Assembly (NCBI GenBank): GCA_029931535.1
Contig: JAQPZY010001498.1
Coordinates: 2,864,001-2,928,000, forward strand
DNA: 64,000 nt
Direction: 5' to 3'
Source of the DNA: Margaritifera margaritifera
Lineage: Eukaryota; Mollusca; Bivalvia; Unionida; Margaritiferidae
In this document: piece after piece, positions 43,601-55,600 of the stretch
How the letters are laid out: the number at the start of each line of letters is the position of its first letter
How positions within the stretch are numbered: position 1 is the stretch's first letter
Position numbers and translations under genes: made by a program
Notes under the pieces: generated by a model
What the model was told of the DNA's origin: nothing
Databases searched by the model: none
The model's input: the letters and a program-made list of their open reading frames with translations, nothing else

Positions 43601-46600
43601 TACTTTCCTGATTTTACTGAATCCTTATCCTGCTAAGGATTAAACACATCTAGTCCTTCATGGGAGACTCCATAGTTTTTACATCATATAGTGAGAGACA
43701 CCTTCCAATTGGTTAATCAACATGATGTCATGCATGCATTAAGCTAAATTCCCTTTGCACAAATCCTTCTATGTGTATCTGCAAAAAATCTAATCTTGAT
43801 CCAAAATGTGCTTACATATAAAATAATAAAAGAATAAACTCCATACACTTTAAATTCCTATAAAAATATAGTATTATCATTAGATTTTCTTAAGAGTTGA
43901 GAAGTTACTTTTAATACTTGCAGTGAAACATTTGTAAACAAATGGAAAATTATATTGTACACATATCCCAGGTATATAAACAACCACCCTGTGGAATGCT
44001 GAAGGGGGGGGGGCTACAACTGCAAAATGCAGAGCACAAGTGGAAATAATGGATAAAAGAGAAATGGTTGTCTCTTAAATGGTGTAATGTCATCCTAACA
44101 TTTTTGGTCTCTTTTTAAGTAAGCAAATGTTGATATTACTGACATTTATTTAGATTTTTATGCCATTTTCTGGGGATACTGGATCCTTTAAATGGTGAAA
44201 TGCCATTCAAAATCTTCTGCATTCCCAGACCATTTTGGAGATTTTAATGGATAAAGTCACTTTAAATTTGCTAAATGGCAGAATAATTTTTTTCCATATA
44301 ATCCTGAGTACCTCATTTTAATATAATCAATTCATTAATACTAAAGTTTTCTATGTTAATTCTCCTCAAATTATCTGCAATATAATGCATTCATTGGATA
44401 TGTAGTTTCATTTCCACTGGATAACAAATGATGCATTATCATTACCCGAGTAAGATAATATTAATAAAAGTAAATTTTGTGCATATTTTTTTAATTAAAA
44501 GAGTTTTTATTCATATAATATTGTTTTTACATATTCTCCTTGTTGGTCACATATTGGAATTCATTTAGTGTTACTAAGCAACACATACTGAGAAACAGAC
44601 TAGAAACATTCTAGATTATATGTTTTTATTTGTGCTGATGCAGTCATTTTATCTACTGTACACCCTACTTCTAAATTCCTGGTTTTTAAATAGGAAAATA
44701 GTGAAATGCATTAAACCATTCATAGCTCTAAAAAAAAATTCCAATACTTACTTTTGTTGTATTTTGGCATAAAGTCATTTCTTTTTAATCTTTTAGCACA
44801 TGTTGAGGGACGAGAAAAAATAGTATAATGCTAATTATTTCCCTTAACATACTTTCCAGGTAAATATTCGCGCTGAGGCATATCAGTATTCAACAATCTG
44901 ATTTTGCGATGCAAGTTTTATGCAGTTGTTTCTCCACATGTGTATGTAATCAAGTTTGAACTGAAAGTTATTACAAATCATTCTAATTTTATGTCTTGTG
45001 AATAATAAATTATTGCTACATTAACTATTTTGTATCTTGAAGCATTCTGTGAACAATGTATGCTATTCTGATGGAGTAAATAAAGTCTATTAACTGTTTA
45101 TGCAGACTAAGTTTGGCAGCATTGAATTGATAAGCTCCAACCCCTATATTGTTGATTAAAGTTGGGTATTTGACACTTAGTCGCTTTAAACTTAATTTGC
45201 ATGAGAAGTTAAAGACAAATTCGGTCCAATGGAGATAATTTTCCACTAGGATATAAAGAATGTACATCCCTTGAATTAATCATTTCCCATATATTTAAGC
45301 AGTGTCTTTACCATGGTTATCACTTTCTACCAATCAGCAGTTATCAATAAACCTTATATAAGCATGATAAAGTCTCCCTGTATCAATATGATTCACCTCC
45401 TGAAAGTACTGCACTAATTAGACAATAGATGATCCACCAATAATGCTATCAGGATAGAAATAATGAGCTTTTGCGCTAAACTGACCTTTGACCCTAAATT
45501 CTATCTGTAACATGCAAGATAAAGAGTGGCATCTACGTCTGTCATTAAGAATGAGAATTTGATAAATTATGGATTCCAGCTTCTACTTAAAAATGCCATC
45601 AAAAGTATTTTCCAAGTTTATATCTGGCTGACCAAACCTGGAAAACTTACAGGAGAAAAAAAAATCTATGAAATAATGTAATCTTCATGTCACACCTTAC
45701 TGAAATTTAGCTGGAAACCAGAAAAATACATTAAAAAAATTATGTTTCTCAGGACTTGTATAAAGTTTAAGTTGCTAAAGGATATATCTACCTGATGTCC
45801 AGTAAGTATAATTTTAGAGGAGGAAGTGGGTGTCCATTCCATCTCTGCTGACTGACCAAGGGACTGGTCAGCTGCTGCTGACTCTGCCTTATTTTCCTCA
45901 TCATCATTCTGCTTAACCATAGTCTGACTCAAGATGGTATCTACCACTCGCTGAACCAAACGCTCACTGCCAAACTCACCTGAAATTAAGGAAATATACA
46001 GTACTTTCTCTCTCTAAAAATATATACTCTAGAACTGAAAATTTAGAGGAGAAATCCCCCCCCCCCTCTATTTGGAAAAAAAAGGGGGGGGGGATAATTT
46101 TCTAAATAAAGGACGGATTTAACGAAGAAAGAATGGTAGAGCTTGAAAATGTGCTCTGCAATTGTCACACATTCAAATGAATTATCAGCATAATAATTTT
46201 TTAGAAATTAGAATGAATTGCATAATCCAGCATCCTAGAATAGACCCTGTATAAAGTGTCTCAGAACAAGGCACTTCTTTATACAACACAGGTATTATCA
46301 GGTAAATTTAAAAATAGCTACCTAAATTTACCTAACTTGTTTTTAGTTCTTGGCTAATTATGAGAAATTAAACAAGTGATAGCAAGATTTTCAAGATGAC
46401 TGTTGTTGCAGGCATACTGAATGTCCAAGGGCACCATTTTCATTTTGTACCAACAAGACCTTGGAATTAATGCGTTTGCAAAGTTTCATGGCAATCCTCC
46501 CAGTAGCTGAAGATCAGTAGTAATAACAAACTTGTGCTAACGGACACTGGAAACTGAACACTGACATCGGAGATAGGGTGAAAGGTCATCACATAAGCTC

Positions 46601-49600
46601 TTTTGGTCTATGATTGGAAGAACTAATAAGTATCCTTTGAAAGGATTGCTGCTCTAATAGTAATTCCAGGAATCCATGATAAGACCATTTTGAATGATAA
46701 CAAGATTTTCCAATTGGTTGCTGTGGTGGCCATACTGGATGTAAGATTGACACCATCTTCATTTAGGACCAAGTAAATATCATAAGTCTTTTCATGAAAA
46801 CCACATGTCAACGTGGCCATCCATTCAGTAGGAGTGGCAATAACAAGATATTCAAGATGGATGACATAGTAGTCATTCTGGATATCAGATCATCATCATT
46901 TTCATTTTGGACCAACTAGACGCCATAATAAGTCTTCTGGTGAAAACCCCATGTCAATATGACTTTCCATTTAGGAGTACTGATAACAAGATTTTCAAGA
47001 TGGCTGCCAAAGTGGCAATATTGGATGTCAGATCAGCACCATTTTCATGTAAGACCAACTAGACATCATAAGAATCTTTTGTTGATATGACTGTCCATCT
47101 AGGATGAATATCAAAAATAAGAAGATTTTCAAGATGGTTGATATGGTGGCCATATTGGCTGTCAAATTGGTACCCTTTTTATTTAGAACCAACTAGTCGT
47201 CAAAAGAAAGTCTTTTGGTGGAAACCTCATGATGATATGCCCATCCATCTAGGAGCAGCAGTAACAAGATTTTCAAGATGGCAGCCATACTGGAGGTCAG
47301 ATTGGCACCATTTTCTTTTAGGACCATCTAGACATCATAGGAAGTCTTCTGGTGAAAACTCCATGTCAATATGACTTTCCATTTAGGAGTAGCAATAACA
47401 AGATTTTAAAGATGGCTGCCACGATGGCCAGATGGGTGGTCAGATTGAGACCATTTTCCTTTAGGACCAACAAGACATCATAAGAAGTCTTTTGGTGAAA
47501 ACCTCATGTCAGTATAACTATCTATTCAGGAACAGTGATAACAATATTTTCATGATGGCTGCCATTGTCCCCATATTGGATGTCAGATCAACACCATATT
47601 CATTTACGACCATTAGAAGTCTTCTGATGAAAACCCTATGTCAACAAGACTTTCCATTCAGCAATAACAAGATTTTCAAGATGGCTGCCATGATCCCAAC
47701 AGCAGAGGTGTATGCTACAATTATTAAGAATTCTACACCTGAACATGCAGATATTGTGAAATTATTGGAAAAATATGTTAGCTGTGAGCCCCTCCAGAGC
47801 AGAATATGAACAAGGGTCAGACTTATGAAAGTATAAAGCGAAATTGTTTAAAGCAAGACACACTTCAGATGTTACTGAACATCAACTCTACTGATCCAGT
47901 GGGTCAGGAGGATACTGGTAGAGCAATGGGACAATGGTTGACATCAACGTCTAGAGGAAAACATTGCTTTAAGTGAAATATTTCGAGAGGCAAATAAACA
48001 GAGAAAATGATTAAATTCAATTCTTGTCTCTGTGAAGCTAGATCACAGAGATAAAAACTCATGAAGGTTGACAGTGTATGCCACGCAACAGCTATACTAT
48101 GTCTCAGATTGAAACATTATGTTCAAACATGAGACTTGCAGAAACTGCTCTAATCTCATGAGCTGAAATCTTCATGAGGTGTATCTGATCTATTGGGACT
48201 TCATGACGAGTGTATTACCGACTTCAGCCATGATGCTAGAGCTTGAAGTATTATATCCTTTTTATGGGCCTTCACTGGAAGAAAGAGACATTGTTGGGCC
48301 CCACAACATTTCTCCATGGGCTTCAAGTAATGTTTGAGAGCAAAGACAGGGTCTTGCATTGCCACCTTTCTACATGAATCGATCAAAGAGACAGAGCATA
48401 TAACCACTCTTTGATTGACCACCGATTCCAATATATTCTTAGCTACACGGTCCTGTTATGTCGTTAGGACCATGGAACCATCCAATCTGAATTGGAGATA
48501 GTTTGGGTCTAACAAAAGGGCATGCAACTCACTCAGCCTGCATGCCAAAGCTTGAGTTATCAGAAAGCATGTCCTGTATAATAGCAGCTTCAGCTTCACT
48601 ACTTAAAGGCTCCAATTGATCTGAGTTAAGCAACATCAAAACCCATGACAGATTACATTTAGGAAACAAGGTGATAGATTTTTGGTGTATTTAAGTAAAA
48701 CTTAGCCAGCAGCTCTGATAGAATTTTATCATGACCAATATCTCCTCTTCCATGAAGTCTGCAAGTGTCAGATATCATGGAGCAGTAGCCTGGATAGTAA
48801 TTGTGGCTAGCATTTTCTCCTAAAAAAGACAGAGAAAAAAGTCAGCTGAGTGCAGGATTAAGGCACTCAAAGGGCAGTATACGAAATTTGTGCACGTTGA
48901 CCTTGCATCTCTCCTCTCCCTGAAAATGCTGCCACACTGAGACATGATGAGTAAGCTTTCAAAGTGGATGACCTTCTAGATTGTGAAATTATCTCCACAA
49001 TTGAAGGTTGAAATTTCTTTGCAAGGCTCTCCTGACAAAAACCAGTCATGATGGAGAAGCCTGTCTATGCTGGTAAGAACATCTGCAACTGCAACTGTTT
49101 GAGTAGGTTCAGTCTCACTGGGATTTTACCAAGAACATCAATTGCTAGATCGATCACATCTTTCACCAAGGACTTGTCCCACCTCAGAATCACTTTGCAG
49201 TTCTGTTAAAGCCCTGTTATTTTTGGTACCAAAGCCATGGTGGTGGGGGCTAGGCATAGCCCTGAAACCTCTCCCAACTGACTGATAGTGCATCCATGGT
49301 CCAGATTCCTGGGTCCATGACTGGAGAGACAAAGGTGGGCAGTTATGATTGGACACCTTCAAGGCGCAAAAAATCCAATTAAAGACTGATAGATGTCTGG
49401 CCCCTTCTCAATCATAAGTTGGCCAAGACATTGAGCCTGCTAAGAATATGTCTGATTTGGACAGTGATCTAAAGCTGGGAGCACCAGCAGATAAGTCCTA
49501 AACAAGAACACGCAGGTCAGGTGATTTCATCACCACTGTTTCAGGAGAGAGGACCCAACCACCAAGTTATCTGACATGATGAGAACTTCTCTACCCCTTA

Positions 49601-52600
49601 GAGAAATACATTTACTAGAGCCTTCAATTCCATAAGGATCTTGTGAAGAGAAAACTCCTCTGGCTGCCACTTGCCACTGATCGCAGAGCATCACTTCCGG
49701 TTGTCCTTTTCCAGAAGAATTCCTGCTGTGAACCATTTCTGTTGTGCCACTGATGCAGGCATAGCACCATCTTTGTTGAAATCCTAACTTGCTGATCAAG
49801 TCAACTGGAATGAAAAGGGGAGCGCCCCTGTCTTTTTTTTAAGGCTGTCATTCAGATCTGCTGCAGTTGCTGTTGACGATTGTGACCTGATCAGGATATG
49901 CCGTTGGCGGTCTCCATGAACACCCATGAACTGATGTTGCAACTGAATTGGAGTGCACAAATTTCGTATACTGCTCCTAGGAAGCCAGATCAATGAAGCC
50001 AGGTGGATGGGGATGTGAAAATATATGTCCAATAGATCTGAACTGAATACAAATTTATTCTTGGGAAGCCTGCATTAAAATCCAAGTAAGCTCAGCTTCT
50101 GAACTCTCTCCACTGCCAAATTGTTGAGTAACACACTGATCTCCATCTGCAAAAGTTTTGCCTTCTCAATATCAGACAGCATGCCCTTCATGGAAGGGGA
50201 AGATGAAAAAGGAAGGCTGGATAAATGAAATCCAAAGCTACTCTAAAATACCTTTAATGGCCTATTCATTTTGCAGCAAAAGAGTCCCAAATATGAAGGA
50301 GTCTGGCACCAACAGGCAGGTTGTCGGTGGGTGGCCAGGGTGTCAAATTATTGACAATTGTTGCAAGGCATCGGAAATAAGAAACCTTGTTTCCTATCGC
50401 CTTTATTGAACAGCTACAGGAATTGAGGGCCTGTTGCTGCCTGCAATTAGACTGGGGTCAAAACTGCCATTGAGCAGTGTTCAGTCTCCTCTCCATTACT
50501 GCTGAGACTGATTTGGCCAGATGGCTGGAGAGGCAGTTCTTGTGCTACCTGCTTCGATATGTATTGATTCTACTGCCAAACAACAATGACGTACCAAAGG
50601 GCACCGAATGGACAGCCAAGGAATAATGCAGCTTTAGTGAAGATGAGTGAAGACAGGCAAAATCTGCTGAAGCCATCAGGCAATAACCATCGAATGGTGC
50701 ATAGCCCTGTTAATTACCTTGGCAATACTGGTCATAAACTCCCATGCATGATCAATGACCAAATGACCAGCAAGGCAAACAAGTTGCCACTATATTCCAC
50801 ACTAACCTAAAGTGGAATGGAAAATATTCAGACCCACCTTATAAACAGTGGTGTTGTCATATTAATCAACACAATACTCTTAGTTCAAGCTCAGTAACTT
50901 GGTACCATACATGTTCTGAGTGCATGTGGAATGGACAGACAGACTCCAGGGATCCCCATGTAACTCTGCATACCACAGAACGGCTGATTGGTGTGTGGTA
51001 TGGCTTACTGATGTGATGTACCTTTGGTCATCAGTCAGCAGATTTGGTCAGTTGGATGACTGGACAGTTGGCTGAGAAAGCACCTGGACAGAATGTGTGA
51101 TGAAACAAACTTACCAACTCAACGGATCCCCATATGACTTCGCATACCATGGAAAGGACGACCAGTATGTGGCACAGCTCACCGGCGTGACATACCTTGG
51201 TTATCAGTCAACGTGTATGGTTGGCTGGATGAGCTGGTTGGCAGACAGATCAGTGGCGTACAGCATAGAACAATGGCAATATGGATCATCAAAATCCAAC
51301 AAATACCCCATGCACCCTGACTTACAGGCCCAAATGCCATTCTCAGACACACAGTGGGACTTACAGGCCCAAATGCCATTCTCAGACACACAGTGGGACT
51401 TACAGGCCCAAATGCCATTCTCAGACACACAGTGGGACTTATACCATAGGCTGCTGAAATAAAGGAGGACACTCTCCCTTAACTCCATGCCATTATCACT
51501 TTCCATCTACCAAGAATTCACCCACCTCTTCAAGCTTTTTTGAAAAATTGTGGACCAAATTTCTTCTGACCACTTTGTACATACACTTCAGTTAAAAGTT
51601 GATGAACACTCTGTGCAAGTGAGACACAAATCATCCTTATCGACTTTGACACACAATGCTGTCATTGTTTAATCTGAAATGACAAGTATGACAAAAACAT
51701 CTGAAATAACAATTCAAAGGTGTTCACATATAACAAAAACAACACTGGAAGAACACTTTGTACAAGAGAGACACATATCATGTGTGTCCTCACTGACACT
51801 GGCACATTATGTCATCATTGTTTAACCTGAAATGAAAAGAATGACAAGATATCCAAAATAGCAACACAAACGTGTTCACATGTAACATCAGTGGAAGAAC
51901 AATTTGTGCAAGAAAGACACATATGCATGTCTTTGTTGAATTAAATTTCGAACTTGGCATATTTCATCATCACTGTTTATCTAAAATGAAAAGAACGACA
52001 AAAATAACAGAAAATAATAACCCTAAAGTATTCAAATATAACAGCAACCATGCTTGTTACTTAAACAACCAAAAATACACACAGTGTGTGTGAATAAACA
52101 ACCAACAATGAGCACCAATAATACTGAGCTGAAGCAGAAGGTCAGAAAAAAAACTAATCCACAACTGCAAAAAAAATTCACATAATTACTGATCAAAGAA
52201 AAAAAAGAATGATTGCAACATGTAGTACATACATTAACACACAATATTATACTTATTTTCTGGATGGATAATTTAAATCATGAATGTATTAAAGAATTCT
52301 GGCAGGCCTTGCAGTGCCATGTTGATAGTACCGAGTGATGGGTAGATGTCTAGCTGTGGTAAGGGAAGGTAATGGGTAAGAACTTCTTCCCTCGGTGCAT
52401 GTGGTATGTAGATAGAAAAAGATGATCTTTTTTTGTCTTTCGGAAGGGCTTGATTGAAGAGTTTGCAGAGTTTATTTTCCTAACATTAATGTGATCGGGG
52501 AATGTATTCAAAGGAGAAATAAACGTCCCCTGTAATTTAAAACAATGAGGGAAACAATCAGGTCATAATGAACTAGCTTATATGTTCCATTTGAATGGTG

Positions 52601-55600
52601 AGTTTTGAATACAAATACATAAAGCTTGTGTGAATTCATCAAGACAACAGTTTGTCTGTGTTCTAAGATTAAATCATATTCTCTATAGAGCCCACATTAT
52701 ATCCCACCTTTTTTTCCAAGGTCTAACTCTTTTAAAGGCAATTAACACTGTTTACTAATCAATGTATTTATTCTGAATTAGTTTGTTGGACATGTTATGG
52801 TATGGTATGTATTTTTGGTATAATTTCCATGTACTAATTTATTATTGTTTTCTCTTTGACAAAAGCTCAGCTAAATAGGGACAGTAAGGTACATTAAGCA
52901 AAATGGCATGAAGGGCCAAAGGCCAAAACCTCTCTCTTTCTCTCATATTGGGATGTATTTTATTTGAATCATGACGTGTAAGAAAAATGTGATGATGGAA
53001 AACCTATGTCTGTGTCATAGTTATTTGTTTTTTAACTTACCTATTCCAATACACACATATGTAAACAAATTCAAACAACATATTGTACTAGCGCAGGCTG
53101 CTTTTGCACAATTATGTGTATTGCATGTGAATTGAATACTGAAGATCATGTTGATATTTTATAGCCTTCCTCAATGTTGGATCCTTTAATTTTTTGAACA
53201 TTATCTCTTTCCCAAAATTATAATTAATTCTTTTACACATTATTTTTCATACTTTGAAACAAAATATTTTGTTCATGTATGAAAAATTACAAGAAATACA
53301 TTAATATCTTGATAACATCAATCTATTTAACAGCTCTGATCAAAATATTATTAAAAATAAAGTACTGACAAGCTCATCCAATCATTTGCAAGATCACCTC
53401 ATAAATATGCAAAGCTCTCACTCATAATCATATTCATCTGAAATCTTGATGATATAAGCCTATCTACTCAGTTTTATCAAAATCTTATAAATACGATCTC
53501 TAAAGTGGTAACAAGCTCAGCCAGTTAGATGCTGATCATATTGTTCATATGCATAGGTCTCGCTCATAATAAAAACTCATCCAATTTTTAGCACATCATC
53601 TTGATTATGTAAGCTTATTTACCAAGTTTTATCAAAATCGGGTCCAAAATAGCATCTTTCTTGTGGTAAGAAGCTCAGCCAATTAGATGCAATGTCACCT
53701 CATTAATATGCATAGATCTTACTCATAACAGAACTCATGAGACATCTTTATGATCACAGCCTATTTACCCAGTTTGATCAAAATCAGATCAGAAATACCA
53801 GTCTCTAGAATGGTAACATGCTCAGTCAATCAGATGCATGATTACATCATTAATATGCACACACCTTGCTCACAATCAAAGGAGATCTTGATGAAAATAC
53901 ATTTTTTTCTTCTTCTGTTTGATATCTTAAGTACATATTACAAGCTGGATCAAAATTGGATTAGAAATATGGCTTCCAGAGTGGAAACATGCTCAGTCAA
54001 TCATATACAAGATCACCTCATTAATATGTGTGGATATCACTCATTATGCAAATTATTGGAAGTCTTGATAATATAAGCCTATATTCCAAGTATGATCAAA
54101 ATTAGATCATAAAAATATGGTCTCCAGAGTGTAAGCAAGCTCAGTCAATCAGATGCAAGATCACCCCATTATTATGCATGGATCTTGCTCATTATCCATC
54201 TTGTTCAAGATCTTGATGGCTTATAGTCAAAGTCTCATCAAAATCCGATCAGAAATATGGCTTCCAGAGTGATAACAAAATTCGGCTAATCAAATGTAGG
54301 ATTACCTCATTAACACAAATAAATCTCAATCTTTAACAAACTCATCTGAGATACAGCATCCAGAGTGATAACAAGCAACTGTTGACAGATGACGGATGCA
54401 AGGTCATACTATCAATTCATTTGGCCATCTGGAAAGGGGAGCTAAAAATTCAGGAAACTGACTGGCATGGGAAAGTTATAAAATTTTACTTCATAGTCTA
54501 ATGGTTTTTGAGAAGTTATTAGTTACCTGGGAAGTGTTTCTGTACCAAAGCCTGTGCCACATCATACACATTGCTGTTGAGACTAGGGTCCGATTCATAC
54601 TGGAACCATGCCACTTTCTCTGAAATGACCTTACCACCCCACTGCAAGGTTATGGGAATCCTAATTGGGTGAGAAAAAAAATCGCATTAAAAATTAATCC
54701 TAAACCATATATCACACAATTTTCCCCAGTACATAATTTTCACAAAATCCCATACATTAGGTATTTTTGTTGGAGAAGATCTTGCCCAATTTGATCCTAT
54801 AAGGTCTGATTTTATTTGGTTAATACTTCTAAGTAAAATACACTGGGACACTGCAGTCTGAGAAGTTCTGGACACTCTAATTTTGACAAGCTTTATCCAT
54901 CTGCCAAAATAAGACTCAACCTTCGATCCAGTTAGTGAGATACCTTAGGTCTAGAAAATATGATTCACACATTTTTTTTTTTTTTTTACCTAAGATGCAA
55001 CAACTATACCATAAGTGTAGTAGCAATGAGCTTGTTGTGAATATTATATTATCAAATATGCAAAATTTACTGAATCTGCAAAAATTTAATTCCCATAAAA
55101 TAATATTATTTACAGCAATGAAGAACTAAAAATGTAATAAAAATTGAAACAAATGGTGCAAGTACATGAAATTATTGAATTCAAACTCAAAACAATGCAA
55201 ACTGGATAAAATATAATGCACCATGATTTATGGTGTCCATTTCTTAGGTACAGTCAACTTGCTGTCACTTAATAATAAAGAAAACAATAACCCGAATGTC
55301 TCAAGTCATGAGGTAGCTAAATGCCTCATCATCTAGTTCAGGCATATGCAACTTTCTCCAGGGCGCAGACCAGAAAAACAATTGTAAGACCACACCCTAT
55401 GATGTAAATAAGTGGATAAAACTAGGTCATGGGCCATAGTTTGTACATGCCTGATCTAGTTAGTGACAGGCATGAAGAAATAATGAAATTTCCCAGCTCC
55501 TATCTACTATCTGGCAAAACCACAGATAATGGAATGGACTTAGCACAATCAGCAGGGGGAAACAAAAATTGTTGGGCTTTACAATAGTTACAAGGGTTAG

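Larger units (their letters stand above)
47990..52519 (-). mobile_element. DIRS-like tyrosine-recombinase retroelement B (decayed)
   Basis: On the minus strand from 52519 down: a terminal repeat with CTAACATTAATGTGATCGGG (about 52478-52519) and a 5' region with three ~145-bp units (51606-52040). Next come gag-like debris with three exact 39-bp units (51319-51435), an RT fragment (49950-50150), RNase H (49530-49800) and recombinase (48010-48880). The order gag, RT, RNase H, YR is that of DIRS elements. The 3' terminal repeat is not seen, and family-P copy 4 lies on that side. Confidence 0.78.
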
